Assembly (NCBI RefSeq): GCF_003709565.1
Contig: NZ_QNRC01000007.1
Location: 124,001 to 188,000, forward strand
Origin: Paracoccus sigandri
GTDB taxonomy: Bacteria; Pseudomonadota; Alphaproteobacteria; Rhodobacterales; Rhodobacteraceae
Length of the DNA: 64,000 bases
Reading direction: 5' to 3'
Positions 8,370 to 17,854 of this stretch are shown one piece after another. A model generated the notes under the pieces. The model worked only from the letters and a program-made list of their open reading frames with translations. It did not search any database and was not told the DNA's origin. The stretch's first letter is position 1; each line of letters begins with the position of its first letter. Both the position numbers and the translations under genes were made by a program.

Positions 8370-8903
8370 TCAGGACAGTTTCTGGTCGGCCGGCACCTGC
8401 GCCGCCGCCGCCTGGGCCTGGGCGCGGCGCGCCAGTTCCTGGCGATACAGCGCCACGAAGTCGATCGGATCCATGTTGAAGGGCGGGAAGCCGCCGTCGC
8501 GGGTCAGATCGGCGATGATGCGGCGCACGAAGGGGAACAGCATCCGGGGGCATTCGATCATCAGGAAGGGGTGCAGCTGGTCTTCCGGCACGCCCTCGAC
8601 ATGGAAGACCCCGCCATAGTCCAGCTCGGCCAGGAACAGCGTCTGCTCGTCGGCCTTGTTCTTCGAGGTGACGCGGAATTTCGAGATCACCTCATATTGA
8701 TGCTCGGTCCCGCGCTTGCGGGCGTCCAGGCTGACCTGGACCGAGACTTCCGGTGCGACCTCGCCCGTGGGCGCGCCCTTCTGCGCGACCGCGTTCTCGA
8801 AGGACAGGTCGCGGATATATTGCGCCAGGATCTGCATCCGGACGGGCTGCGGTTGGGCCTCTGCCGTGGCGGCGGTGCCGTTGGTCTGGCTGTCTTCGGC
8901 CAT
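8370..8903 (-). CDS. secB: Protein-export chaperone SecB
   Basis: SecB is a tetrameric cytosolic chaperone that keeps preproteins unfolded and hands them to SecA. The 177-residue product has the family core IRDLSFENA, LDYGGVFHVEG, LMIECPRMLFPFVRRIIADLTRDGGFPPFNMDP and DFVALYRQEL. The Gln/Ala/Thr-rich first 20 residues and the Ala/Gln-rich tail are low-complexity extensions common in alphaproteobacterial SecB. RBS AAGGGAAG lies just upstream of the ATG. Confidence 0.95.
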   Translation of the reverse strand: MAEDSQTNGTAATAEAQPQPVRMQILAQYIRDLSFENAVAQKGAPTGEVAPEVSVQVSLDARKRGTEHQYEVISKFRVTSKNKADEQTLFLAELDYGGVFHVEGVPEDQLHPFLMIECPRMLFPFVRRIIADLTRDGGFPPFNMDPIDFVALYRQELARRAQAQAAAAQVPADQKLS

Positions 8904-8960
8904 GTTCTTCCCTTTTGAATGCGATTTCGCTTGGTGTTGTATCAGGCCGGGCAGGGCGCC

Positions 8961-9503
8961 TCAATGCCGTGTCCAGCCCGAACCGCCCCGGCGCGGCGGC
9001 GGCAATGGAGCATCGGGTGGGGGCGGCTGGTCCCCGGCCTCCTGCCGCTCGCGCAATTCGTCCTCGTCGACATAGTCGCCGTCGATCACCCCGTCCGCGA
9101 AGGGCGGGCGATAGGGATCCTGCTTGTATGTGCCCGATTGCATCGAGACATGGCTGACCCGGACCCGCGCGGCAATACGCCGCATGATCAGCTCTCGCAC
9201 CGGTGGAATCAGCAGCAGAAGCCCGACCGCATCGGTGAAGAAGCCGGGAATCAGCAGCAGAAGCCCGCCCAGCATGATCAGCGCGCCATGCGCCATCGGC
9301 CGGGCCGGATCGCGCAGCTCGTTCATGCTGCGCTGAAGCTCGGCCACCGCATGGGCGCCCTGCGCGCGCATCACCGCAAGGCCAAGGACGGCCGCGATCA
9401 GCACCAGCGCCAGGGTGGGCCACAGCCCGATCGCTCCGCCGACCTGGATGAACAGCGCGATCTCGATGATGGGCAGGGCAAGAAACAGCCAGAAAAGCCA
9501 CAT
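8961..9503 (-). CDS. fxsA: FxsA family membrane protein
   Basis: A small cytoplasmic-membrane protein of 180 residues. The FxsA core occupies the first ~115 residues, with MWLFWLFLALPIIEIALFIQVG, LVLIAAVLGLAVMRAQG and GALIMLGGLLLLIPGFFTDAVGLLLLIPPVR. A hydrophilic Pro/Arg-rich tail follows. E. coli FxsA affects phage T7 exclusion by F plasmid; the housekeeping role is unknown. The ATG at 9503 is chosen because GGAAGGGGAA lies ideally upstream. It is divergent from the Tim44-domain gene. Confidence 0.88.
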   Translation of the reverse strand: MWLFWLFLALPIIEIALFIQVGGAIGLWPTLALVLIAAVLGLAVMRAQGAHAVAELQRSMNELRDPARPMAHGALIMLGGLLLLIPGFFTDAVGLLLLIPPVRELIMRRIAARVRVSHVSMQSGTYKQDPYRPPFADGVIDGDYVDEDELRERQEAGDQPPPPDAPLPPPRRGGSGWTRH

Positions 9504-9614
9504 GAGAATTCCCCTTCCTGTCGGGACTGCAACTGGACTTGGCCCGACCCAGACCCTACATAATGGACCAGTCCGAATATACCAGCAGACGCGCATAGAA
9601 TTGAGGTTGCCCGA

Positions 9615-10271
9615 ATGTCCAACGCGTTGATCCAGTTGCTCGTCCTGGCGGGGATCGCGATCTTCCTGATCCTGCGCCTGCGCAACGTGCTGGGCACGCG
9701 CGACGGGTACGAGCCGCCCAAGGTCGACGCGCCCGAGCCGAACCGCCGCCGTTTCGAGGTGATCGACGGTTCCGCCGAGGAAGGCGATCCCGACATCACC
9801 GACCATGCCGAGCCCGGCAGCCCGCAGGCCGAGGCGCTGGCCGCGATGAAGCGCGCCGAGCCCTCTTTCGGGGTGCGCGATTTCCTGACCGGCTCGAAAT
9901 CCGCCTATGAAATGATCCTGATGGCCTTCGAGCGGGGCGACCTGTCCGAGGTCCGGCCCTTCCTGGCCGAGCCCGTGGCCGAGGCCTTCCAGTCGGTGAT
10001 CGACCAGCGCGCCGCCAAGGGCCACAAGGTCGAGGCGCAATATCTGGGCACCCGCGAAACCTCGCTGGCCAATGCCGAATTCGACCCCTCGACCGGCATG
10101 GCCGAGATCTCGGTCCGCTTCCTGGGCGAACTGATCGCCGCCACCCGCGATGCCGAGGGCAACGTGATCGAGGGCGATCCGCGCGTCCCCACCAAGCAGC
10201 GCGACACCTGGACCTTCGCCCGCCGCATGGGCCAGGACGATCCCAACTGGCAGCTTGTCGCGACCGGCTGA
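9615..10271 (+). CDS. Tim44-domain (TimA-like) membrane-anchored protein
   Basis: The product has 218 residues: one N-terminal membrane helix (LIQLLVLAGIAIFLILRL), a polar linker with PPKVDAPEPN, and a C-terminal Tim44-like domain (about 85-216) with FLTGSKSAYEMILMAFERGDLSEVRPFLA and DTWTFARRMGQDDPNWQLVATG. In Caulobacter a related protein, TimA, is a membrane protein linked to the envelope; mitochondrial Tim44 tethers the import motor. The function here is inferred from fold only. The stop codon overlaps the smr start by 1 nt. Confidence 0.8.
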   Translation: MSNALIQLLVLAGIAIFLILRLRNVLGTRDGYEPPKVDAPEPNRRRFEVIDGSAEEGDPDITDHAEPGSPQAEALAAMKRAEPSFGVRDFLTGSKSAYEMILMAFERGDLSEVRPFLAEPVAEAFQSVIDQRAAKGHKVEAQYLGTRETSLANAEFDPSTGMAEISVRFLGELIAATRDAEGNVIEGDPRVPTKQRDTWTFARRMGQDDPNWQLVATG

Positions 10272-10864
10272 TGGCCCGGAAGCGCGGGCTTTCCGACGAG
10301 GAGAAAGAGCTCTGGTCCCGCGTTGCACGCAGCGCGGTGCCGCTGCATCCGCAGGGCCGGTCCGACCCGCCGCCCGAACCCGCGCCGAAACGCAAGCCCG
10401 CCGCCGCGCCGGCCCCGCGCTTCGCCGCCGATCTGCCGCCCGCCTTCCACATCGGCCAGACCGCCTTGCCGCCCGGCCCGGCCCCAGGCCGCGCGCCCAC
10501 CCCGGCCGAGCGCCTGGCCGAGGCGCCGCTGCGCATGGATCACAAGACCCACAAGCGGATGCGCCAGGGCAGGCTGCGCCCCGAGGCCCGGCTGGACCTG
10601 CATGGCATGACGCTGGCCGCCGCCCATCCGGAACTGATCCGCTTCATCCTGTCCTGCCAGGGGGCGGGCCTGCGGCTGGTGCTGGTCATCACCGGCAAGG
10701 GCAGGGGCGATCACGGCCCCCTGCCGACCCGCCCCGGCGCGCTGCGCCACCAGGTGCCGCACTGGTTGCATGTGCCGCCCCTGTCGGGCGTCGTCCAGCA
10801 GGTCAGCGCCGCCCATTACCGCCACGGGGGCGAGGGCGCCTATTACGTCTATCTGCGGAGATAG
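10271..10864 (+). CDS. Smr-domain protein
   Basis: The product has 197 residues. A Pro/Ala-rich, probably disordered N-terminal half (about 20-90) is followed by a C-terminal Smr (MutS2-type small MutS-related) domain with LDLHGMTLAAA (nuclease-type LDLHG motif), LVLVITGKGRG and YYVYLRR. Smr domains are found in nucleases acting on DNA or stalled ribosome mRNA. Its start overlaps the preceding Tim44-domain gene (TGATG), so the two are likely translationally coupled. Confidence 0.85.
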   Translation: MARKRGLSDEEKELWSRVARSAVPLHPQGRSDPPPEPAPKRKPAAAPAPRFAADLPPAFHIGQTALPPGPAPGRAPTPAERLAEAPLRMDHKTHKRMRQGRLRPEARLDLHGMTLAAAHPELIRFILSCQGAGLRLVLVITGKGRGDHGPLPTRPGALRHQVPHWLHVPPLSGVVQQVSAAHYRHGGEGAYYVYLRR

Positions 10865-10868
10865 CCGG

Positions 10869-11048
10869 TCAGGACGAATAATTCGCCTTCGGCCCCATGA
10901 AATACCAGATGATCAGCCCCAGCACCGGCAGGATCGCGATCAGCGCGATCCACAGGATCTTGGTGCCCGTGGTCTCGTTGGTATTGATGACCGAGGCGAT
11001 CGCCCAGACATCCAGGACGAAGATGATGATCCCGAAGACGTAACCCAT
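10869..11048 (-). CDS. Small PLDc_N-type integral membrane protein
   Basis: A 59-residue membrane protein with two helices (YVFGIIIFVLDVWAIASV and ILWIALIAILPVLGLIIWYFMGP). It matches the phospholipase D N-terminal (PLDc_N) family, seen here as a stand-alone protein. I prefer the ATG at 11048, which has GGAGGG 6 nt upstream, over an upstream in-frame ATG at 11081. It converges on smr with 4 bp between stop codons. Function unknown. Confidence 0.75.
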   Translation of the reverse strand: MGYVFGIIIFVLDVWAIASVINTNETTGTKILWIALIAILPVLGLIIWYFMGPKANYSS

Positions 11049-11102
11049 GATGGCCCTCCTGCTGACGCGAGGGATCAACACGCCAGCAGGGCCGCGGTTC
11101 CC

Positions 11103-12410
11103 TTAAAGGACGTAGCGCGACAGGTCGGTCGAGCGCGCCAGGTCGCCCAGCCGCTCCTCGACATAGGCGGCATCGACGCTGACCGCCTCACCGCCCTTGT
11201 CGGGGGCGCTGAAGGACAGTTCCTCGAAGACCCGCTCGATCACCGTGTACAGGCGCCGCGCGCCGATATTCTCGACCGCGCCGTTCACCTCGGCGGCGAT
11301 CCGGGCCAGGGCGGCGATGCCGTCCTCGGTAAAGCCGACCTCGACCTTCTCGGTCGCCATCAGCGCGGTATACTGGCGCGTCAGGGCATTGTCGGTCTCG
11401 GTCAGGATGCGGATGAAATCCTCCTCGGTCAGGGCGCGCAGCTCGACCCGGATCGGCAGCCGGCCCTGCAGTTCCGGCAACAGGTCGCTGGGTTTCGCGA
11501 CATGGAACGCGCCCGAGGCGATGAACAGGATATGGTCGGTCCTGACCGGCCCGTATTTGGTCGAGACCGTGGTGCCCTCGATCAGCGGCAGAAGGTCGCG
11601 CTGCACCCCCTCGCGGCTGACATCGCCGCCGCGGGCTTCGGCGCGGGCGCAGACCTTGTCGATCTCGTCGATGAAGACGATGCCGTTCTCCTGCACCGAA
11701 TCCAGCGCGGCGGCCTTCACCGCCTCGTCGTCCAGCAGCTTGTCGGCCTCCTCGGCGATCAGCAGCTCATAGCTTTCCGCGACCGTCACCTTGCGCCGCA
11801 CCCGCCGGCCGCCGAAGGCCTTCATCAGCCCCGACAGGTCCATCATGCCGCCCATGGCGCCGCCGGGCTGGCCCGGAATCTCCATCATGCCGAAGGGATT
11901 GGAATTGTCCTGCACCTCCAGCTCGATCACCGTGTCGTCCAGTTCGCCGCGCTTCAGCTTGTCGCGGAACATCTGGCGGGTGCCCTCGCGCGCATCCGTC
12001 CCGGCCAGGGCCTCGATCACCCGCTCCTCGGCCGATTTATGCGCGCGGGCCTTGACCTCCTCGCGCATCCGCTCGCGCGTCTCGACGATGGCGGCGTCGG
12101 TCAGGTCGCGGATGATCTGTTCCACGTCGCGGCCGACATAGCCCACCTCGGTGAACTTGGTCGCCTCGACCTTGATGAAGGGCGCATTGGCCAGCTTGGC
12201 CAGCCGCCGGCTGATCTCGGTCTTGCCGACGCCGGTCGGCCCGATCATCAGGATGTTCTTGGGATAGACCTCGTCGCGCAGATCGTCGCCCAGCTGCTTC
12301 CTGCGCCAGCGGTTGCGCAAGGCCACGGCCACGGCGCGCTTCGCGTCCTTCTGCCCGATGATGAAGCGATCCAGTTCGGAAACGATCTCGCGCGGGGTCA
12401 AATCGGTCAT
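11103..12410 (-). CDS. hslU: HslU, ATPase subunit of the HslUV protease
   Basis: HslU is an AAA+ unfoldase hexamer that feeds substrates to HslV. The 435 residues show Walker [11 protein letters not shown], the GYVGRD pore motif region, Walker [10 protein letters not shown], and the C-terminal [11 protein letters not shown] tail that activates HslV. The I domain (about 110-235) contains a Gly/Met-rich segment ([16 protein letters not shown]). It lies 81 bp downstream of hslV on the same strand; the gap is almost filled by a GC-rich palindromic repeat (12443-12492). Confidence 0.97.
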   Translation of the reverse strand: MTDLTPREIVSELDRFIIGQKDAKRAVAVALRNRWRRKQLGDDLRDEVYPKNILMIGPTGVGKTEISRRLAKLANAPFIKVEATKFTEVGYVGRDVEQIIRDLTDAAIVETRERMREEVKARAHKSAEERVIEALAGTDAREGTRQMFRDKLKRGELDDTVIELEVQDNSNPFGMMEIPGQPGGAMGGMMDLSGLMKAFGGRRVRRKVTVAESYELLIAEEADKLLDDEAVKAAALDSVQENGIVFIDEIDKVCARAEARGGDVSREGVQRDLLPLIEGTTVSTKYGPVRTDHILFIASGAFHVAKPSDLLPELQGRLPIRVELRALTEEDFIRILTETDNALTRQYTALMATEKVEVGFTEDGIAALARIAAEVNGAVENIGARRLYTVIERVFEELSFSAPDKGGEAVSVDAAYVEERLGDLARSTDLSRYVL

Positions 12411-12442
12411 TCTTCTGCCTCGACTGGCTTTCTCTGTTGCAC

Positions 12443-12492
12443 AAATACCTCGGGGGTGAGGCCCGGCACGGGCCGAGGGGGCAGCGCCCCCT
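12443..12492 (+). repeat. GC-rich palindromic repeat, copy A (hslV/hslU junction)
   Basis: AAATACCTCGGGGGTGAG is followed by a first inverted repeat GCCCG-gca-CGGGC, CGA, and a second inverted repeat GGGGGC-agc-GCCCCC. The layout is the same as the copy at 56354-56416. It starts directly at the hslV stop codon and separates hslV from hslU. Confidence 0.75.
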
Positions 12493-13064
12493 TACCCTTC
12501 CGCCCCCTTGGCCTCCAGCGTCTCGACCGTCAGCTTGCCATTGGTATAGACGCAGATATCGGCGGCGATCGCCATCGCCTTGCGCGCCACCGCCTCCGCA
12601 TCCAGCCCGCTTTCCAGCAATCCCCGCGCCGCGGCCAGCGCGAAATTCCCGCCCGAGCCGATGGCGGCCACGTCATGCTCGGGCTCCAGCACGTCGCCGG
12701 CGCCGGTCACGACCAGCAGGTCGCGCCCGTCGGTGACGATCAGCATGGCCTCCAGGTTGCGCAGATACTTGTCCATGCGCCAGTCCTTGGCCAGGTCGAC
12801 GCAGGCGCGCTGCAGCTGGCCCGGCGCGGCCTCCAGCTTCTTCTCCAGCCGCTCCAGCAGGGTGAAGGCATCGGCGGTCGATCCGGCGAAGCCCACCACC
12901 ACGTCGCGCCCGCCGGGCGTCAGGCGGCGCACCTTGCGCGCCGTGCCCTTCATCACCGTCTGCCCGACGCTGACCTGTCCGTCGCCCGCGACCACCACCT
13001 TGCCGCCGCGCCGCACCGCCAGGATCGTCGTTCCGTGCCAGCCGGGAAATCTGTCTTCCGCCAT
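12492..13064 (-). CDS. hslV: HslV, proteasome-like peptidase subunit
   Basis: HslV is the threonine protease dodecamer of the bacterial HslUV complex. It has 190 residues. The catalytic Thr is residue 12 or so in WHGTTILAV, exposed after removal of a short propeptide. [31 protein letters not shown], and [15 protein letters not shown] are typical. The start at 13064 is preferred because GGAGG lies 5 nt upstream; an ATG four codons earlier has its SD too close. First gene of the hslVU unit, divergent from the gene at 13155. Confidence 0.95.
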   Translation of the reverse strand: MAEDRFPGWHGTTILAVRRGGKVVVAGDGQVSVGQTVMKGTARKVRRLTPGGRDVVVGFAGSTADAFTLLERLEKKLEAAPGQLQRACVDLAKDWRMDKYLRNLEAMLIVTDGRDLLVVTGAGDVLEPEHDVAAIGSGGNFALAAARGLLESGLDAEAVARKAMAIAADICVYTNGKLTVETLEAKGAEG

Positions 13065-13154
13065 CAGGGCCTCCATTCCTTGCGCCCAGATATGAAGGCC
13101 GGCGCCGCTCTGCAACCCGTTGAACCGCGAAGCCCGCCGTCCTAGCCTGCCGCC

Positions 13155-14057
13155 ATGCGCCAGCCCGTGCCCCTGAACATCTACCTGCATGACCCGATGC
13201 TGCAAACCGCGCGGGCCGGAAAGCTGAAATTCCTCAACCTGTTGCGCGACCTGGTCGAGGCACGGGGCTGGCAGGTGGCGATCCACCGCTCGGGCGACGC
13301 GGCGCGGGCCGAGGCCCCCGGCCGGCCCGGCCACGCGCTCTATCACATGGAAAAGCCCAGCCATGCCGCGGCGCTGACCTTCCGGCTGGCCTATCACTAT
13401 CCCTTCTGGCGGCTGGAGCGGGTGGCCGAACGCTGGCGCTGGCCGGTGGCGAAGGCGCGTTTCGACCCCGGCGCCATCGACCCGGCCGGGGCCGAGGATT
13501 TCGCCCTGCGCCTGCGGGGCCGCGTGCTGCCGGGGCCCGATCCGCAGCGGGGCGCGCATGTGCTGATCCCGCTGCAGGGCCGGATCCGCAAGCAGCGCAG
13601 CTTCCAGGCCATGAGCCCTGTCGCGATGGTCGAGGCCGTGGCCCGCACCGGCCGCCCCTGCGTCGCGACCCTGCATCCGAAGGAAAGCTACGACGCCCAG
13701 GACATGGCCGCGCTGGACCGCCTTGCTGCGCGCCACCCGAACCTGACCCTGGGCGGCGACACGATGCGGCTGTTGCGCGACTGCGCCTTCGTGGCCACCC
13801 AGAACAGCGCGGTGGCGCTGGACGGCTTCATCCTGGGCAAGCCCGCGGTGCTGTTCGGGCAGGTCGATTTCCACCATATCGCGCTGAACGTGGCAGAGCT
13901 GGGCGCGGAACAGGCCCTGGCCCGCGCCCCCGGCCACCGCCCCGATTTCGCCGCCTATCTGGACTGGTTCCTGCGCCGCAGCAGCATCGACATGATGGCG
14001 CCGGACGCGCCGCAGCGGATGCTGGCGGCCATGAGAAGGGGCGGCTGGCCCGTCTAG
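13155..14057 (+). CDS. Orphan capsule-polysaccharide-type (KpsS/KpsC-like) protein
   Basis: A 300-residue soluble protein with no signal peptide. The C-terminal half resembles the Capsule_synth superfamily: TLHPKESY, then [32 protein letters not shown], which parallels the conserved NS-V-x-E-x-x-L-GKPV-x-x-G element of KpsS/KpsC Kdo transferases. The first ~140 residues, rich in aromatic residues and Arg, are not recognisable. No other capsule genes are nearby, so acting in capsule synthesis is uncertain; a sugar-nucleotide-binding GT-B-like role is the best guess. Confidence 0.6.
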   Translation: MRQPVPLNIYLHDPMLQTARAGKLKFLNLLRDLVEARGWQVAIHRSGDAARAEAPGRPGHALYHMEKPSHAAALTFRLAYHYPFWRLERVAERWRWPVAKARFDPGAIDPAGAEDFALRLRGRVLPGPDPQRGAHVLIPLQGRIRKQRSFQAMSPVAMVEAVARTGRPCVATLHPKESYDAQDMAALDRLAARHPNLTLGGDTMRLLRDCAFVATQNSAVALDGFILGKPAVLFGQVDFHHIALNVAELGAEQALARAPGHRPDFAAYLDWFLRRSSIDMMAPDAPQRMLAAMRRGGWPV

Positions 14058-14090
14058 GCAGCCGCCCCCGCATTTCCTTTCAGGCCGCGA

Positions 14091-14411
14091 TCAGACCGAT
14101 TCGTCGATCCAGCTTTTCAGCGCCGCCTTGGGCGCGGCGCCCATGCGGTTCGAGACCACCTCGCCGTCCTTGAACATGAAAAGCGCCGGAATCCCGCGCA
14201 CGCCCAGGGCGGCGGCCTGTTCCGGGTTCTCGTCGACATTGATCTTCACGATCTTGACCTTGCCGGCATATTCGTCCGAAAGCTCTTCCAGGGCGGGGCC
14301 GATCTGCTTGCAGGGGCCGCACCATTCGGCCCAGAAATCCACGATCACGGGGGTGTCGGCCTGACGCACTTCGGCGTCGAATTCGCTGTCACTGACGGGC
14401 ACGGTAGCCAT
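14091..14411 (-). CDS. trxA: Thioredoxin
   Basis: General cytosolic disulfide reductase of 106 residues. Active site WCGPCK at about 30-35, the structural cis-Pro in RGIPALFMF, and the terminal helix [12 protein letters not shown]. It follows addA on the same strand with a 62-bp gap, an arrangement common in Rhodobacterales. Confidence 0.96.
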   Translation of the reverse strand: MATVPVSDSEFDAEVRQADTPVIVDFWAEWCGPCKQIGPALEELSDEYAGKVKIVKINVDENPEQAAALGVRGIPALFMFKDGEVVSNRMGAAPKAALKSWIDESV

Positions 14412-14473
14412 GCTGATGCTCCTATGAAGAAAGGCGGAAGGCCGCGGTTCGGCGGGAAGACTGTCTCCAACAG

Positions 14474-17400
14474 CTATGAAGCCGGGGCGCCTGGGTCAAG
14501 GGCGGCCAGCGCCGCGTCGAGGATCGCGTCGGGCAGCTCCATCAGGCTGCGGCTGGCCGTCCACAGCACCGCGACCCTGACCGGGCGGCCGGGCCAGATG
14601 CCGCGCAGCGCCGCGCGATAGGCGGCCATCTGGCGCAGGATGCCCTCGGGCACCTGTTCGGGACGGGCGGGGACCTGCATGTTCGACTTGTAGTCCACCG
14701 CAAGGATGCCGTCATCGCCGATGACCAGCCGGTCGATCGTGCCGTGCAGGATGCCGATGCCGGGCAGCGGGGCGGTCAGCGCCACCTCGCGCAGCACCTG
14801 CGCGCCGGCGGGCGGGTCCATGACGGCGGCCAGGTCGGGGGCCTCGATCACCTCGCGCGCCTCGGCCAGCAGGGCGGCCAGTTCGGGCGCGTCGGGCAGC
14901 CCGCCCTCGGCCCCGGCAAGGGCGGCGCGGGCGGCCTCGGGCCAGTCGGCGGCGGGCAGGCCGGGCAGATGTTCCAAGAGCAGATGCAGCCGCGTGCCGC
15001 GCAGCATGGCGGCGGCGGGATCGGCATCGACGCCCTCGGGCAGGGCAGCACCCAGCGCCTTCGCGCCGCCAAGCGCCGTCGCGGCCACGCTGCGCGGCAT
15101 CTCCGGGGCAGGGCGCGCGGGCCGGCGCGCCCAGTCGGGCAGGGCGGTCGCGTCAGCCGGGGCGGTCTCGGCCTGCACCGCCGTCTCCGGCCAGTCGCCG
15201 AAGCCCAGCCGCAGCGCCTCGCCGATGCCCGGCACCTCGAACCTGTCGCCGTCAAGCCCGGCCCGCGTCGCGCCCTCGGCGATCATGCCATGCCAGCTGT
15301 CCAGCGGGTCGTCGCCGGTCTCGCCGGCCGCCGCCGCGATCAGCCAGCTTTCCGCCCGCGTCAGCGCGACATAGAGCAGCCGCCGCCGTTCCTCTGCCTG
15401 CCGCGCGTCATGGGCGGCGACGGCCTCGGCCACCGGATCGGGGCGGGTGGCGGCCGCGCCGCGCCAGACCGGCCGGTCGTCCAGCCGCACGGTGCGGGCG
15501 CGGTTGTCGGGGCGGCGCTTGCGGGTCTCGGGCAGGATCACCACCGGGCTTTCCAGCCCCTTCGAGCCATGCACGGTCATCACCCGGATCAGCTCGCCGG
15601 CGCCGCCGGGCAGCTGGCGCTTGACCTGAACCTCGTCCGAGGACAGCCAGACCAGGAAGCCGGTCAATGAGGGCGTCTCCACCGTCTCATAGGCCAGGGC
15701 CTGCGACAGAAGCTCGTCGATGCCGTCCTCGGCCTCGGGGCCCAGCCGCGCCAGCAGCGCCGCCCGCCCGCCATGCCGGGTCAGCAGCCGCGAGATCAGG
15801 TCGTAGGGCCGCATGAAATCGGCCTGCCGCGCCAGGTCGTTGAGGATCGCGCGCGCACCGCCGTGATCCGAGGCGCGAAGCCGCCGGATCAGGAATTCCC
15901 GCTTCCTGCGGCCATGGGCCAGGCGGAACAGATCGTCCTCGGACAGCCCGAACAGGGGCGAGCGCAGCGCGGCGGCCAGCGACAGGTCGTCCTCGGGCGT
16001 GGCCAGCACCGACAGCGTGGCCAGGATGTCGCGCACCGCCAGTTCGGCGGCCAGCTTCAGCCGGTCGGCCCCGGCGACGGGCAGGCCCGTCGCCTTGCAG
16101 GCGCGGATCAGCTCCTCGAACAGCACGCCGCGCCGCTGCACCAGGATCAGGACGTCGCCCGCCGTGATCGACCGGACATGGCCGGATTTCGCGTCCAGGA
16201 AGGGCGTGCCGATCATCGCCGCGATCTGCGCCGCCACCGCCTCGGCCAGCAGCCTGTCGGCGGCGTTTTCGGCCGGGGCATCGACCGGGCGGGTCCAGTC
16301 GCCGCGCTCGGGCTTGTCGGGCTCTTGCAGCGCCGGCCAGATGTCGATCCGGCCGGGCAGGGCGTCGCGAAAGGCCAGGTGGCGCGGCGGATCGCCCAGC
16401 CCCTGCGCGGCCGCGCCCTGGAAGACCGCATCGACCAGCCGCAGGATCGCCGGAGAGGAGCGGAAGCTGTGCGCCAGCCCGCGCTGCTGCATCGGGCGCT
16501 GCACGGCGTCGAAATCCTGGCCGAAGCGGGCCCGCATCTCCTCGAAGACCGCAATGTCGGCGCCCTGGAAGGAATAGATCGATTGCTTGGGATCGCCGAC
16601 CACGAACAGCGTGCGGGTCCGGTCGCTTTCGCCGCTGGTGAATTCGTCGGTCAGCCGGCGGATGACGCGCCATTGTTCCGGGCTGGTATCCTGCGCCTCG
16701 TCGACAAGGATATGGTCGATGCCGCCGTCCAGACGCCACAGCACCCATTGCGCCATGCTGGATTCCTCCAGCAGGCGGGCGGTGAACAGGATCAGGTCGT
16801 CGAAATCCAGCCAGCCATGCGCGGCCTTGCGCTGCGTCAGCCGCGCGCAGAAGGCATGGCCGAAGCGGTGCAGGGCCAGCGTGGCTTGCACCGATTCCAG
16901 CGCCAGCATCAAGGGACGGGTGTCCTGGACGCGCAGCATCAGGTCTTCCAGGTCGGCCATGAAGGGCTGGGCCGCGCCCGCACGCAGATCCTTGGTCGGC
17001 AGGCTGCCGATCTTGGCCGAGAAGGGTTCCTTGGCGGTGGCGCCGGTCAGCAGCGCCCCCGTCAGCAGCCGCAATTCCGCCAGCCCCGGATCGCGCCAGT
17101 CGCCCTGCCGCAGGGTTTGCGCCAGTTTCGCGTCCGTGCTCTTGCCCGCCTCCAGCAGCGGGATCAGCGCGTCGAACAGGTCGGCTTCGTCGCCGGTAAA
17201 GACCTGCGCCAGCAGCCGGTCGCGATCCATCCCGGCGGGCAGGCCAAGCGCCGCGCCGATCGCCGCCGCATCGGGCGGGACGGCGAAATCGGCGGGCTTC
17301 AGCGCGGCAAGGAAGCCGTCCAGGTCGTCGCCCGAATGCAGCAGCGTCAGGTCGGCGATGGCCGGATCGCCGGCTTCGGCCATTTCCTCGACGATCTCGG

Positions 17401-17854
17401 CGCGCAAGGCGCGCGCGCTGCGGTCGTCCAGTTCGGCGAATCCCATCGGCACTCCGGCCTCCAGCGGGAAACGCCGCAGAAGCGCCGCGCAGAAGCTGTG
17501 GATGGTCTGCACCTTCAGCCCGCCCGGCGCCTCGATGGCGCGCGCGAACAGCCGCCGCGCTTCGGCCAGGTCGGCGCCGCCCGGCTCGCCCAGGGCCGCC
17601 AGCGCCGCGCGCAGCGCCGCTTCTGGCAGCATCGCCCATTCGCCAAGCCGCTTCAGCAGCCGGTTCTGCATCTCGGTCGCGGCGGCCTTGGTATAGGTCA
17701 GGCACAGGATGCGCTCGGGCGGGGTTCCCGCCAGCAGCAGCCGCGCCACCCGGTCGGTCAGCACCCGCGTCTTGCCCGAGCCCGCATTCGCCGTCAGCCA
17801 GGTCGAGCGCGCCGGGTCCGCCGCCGCGATCTGGTTCCGCGTCGCCTCATCCAT
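14474..17854 (-). CDS. addA: AddA, helicase/nuclease subunit of the AddAB recombination complex
   Basis: UvrD-type helicase plus nuclease that processes double-strand breaks for recombination, the alphaproteobacterial counterpart of RecBCD. The product has 1126 residues from the ATG at 17854; the frame runs further but overlaps addB. N-terminal Walker [17 protein letters not shown] (24-31), [28 protein letters not shown] and [19 protein letters not shown] mark the helicase. The C-terminal PD-(D/E)XK nuclease is seen in [14 protein letters not shown] and ILAVDYKSN. Its start overlaps the end of addB by 8 nt. Confidence 0.95.
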   Translation of the reverse strand: MDEATRNQIAAADPARSTWLTANAGSGKTRVLTDRVARLLLAGTPPERILCLTYTKAAATEMQNRLLKRLGEWAMLPEAALRAALAALGEPGGADLAEARRLFARAIEAPGGLKVQTIHSFCAALLRRFPLEAGVPMGFAELDDRSARALRAEIVEEMAEAGDPAIADLTLLHSGDDLDGFLAALKPADFAVPPDAAAIGAALGLPAGMDRDRLLAQVFTGDEADLFDALIPLLEAGKSTDAKLAQTLRQGDWRDPGLAELRLLTGALLTGATAKEPFSAKIGSLPTKDLRAGAAQPFMADLEDLMLRVQDTRPLMLALESVQATLALHRFGHAFCARLTQRKAAHGWLDFDDLILFTARLLEESSMAQWVLWRLDGGIDHILVDEAQDTSPEQWRVIRRLTDEFTSGESDRTRTLFVVGDPKQSIYSFQGADIAVFEEMRARFGQDFDAVQRPMQQRGLAHSFRSSPAILRLVDAVFQGAAAQGLGDPPRHLAFRDALPGRIDIWPALQEPDKPERGDWTRPVDAPAENAADRLLAEAVAAQIAAMIGTPFLDAKSGHVRSITAGDVLILVQRRGVLFEELIRACKATGLPVAGADRLKLAAELAVRDILATLSVLATPEDDLSLAAALRSPLFGLSEDDLFRLAHGRRKREFLIRRLRASDHGGARAILNDLARQADFMRPYDLISRLLTRHGGRAALLARLGPEAEDGIDELLSQALAYETVETPSLTGFLVWLSSDEVQVKRQLPGGAGELIRVMTVHGSKGLESPVVILPETRKRRPDNRARTVRLDDRPVWRGAAATRPDPVAEAVAAHDARQAEERRRLLYVALTRAESWLIAAAAGETGDDPLDSWHGMIAEGATRAGLDGDRFEVPGIGEALRLGFGDWPETAVQAETAPADATALPDWARRPARPAPEMPRSVAATALGGAKALGAALPEGVDADPAAAMLRGTRLHLLLEHLPGLPAADWPEAARAALAGAEGGLPDAPELAALLAEAREVIEAPDLAAVMDPPAGAQVLREVALTAPLPGIGILHGTIDRLVIGDDGILAVDYKSNMQVPARPEQVPEGILRQMAAYRAALRGIWPGRPVRVAVLWTASRSLMELPDAILDAALAALDPGAPAS

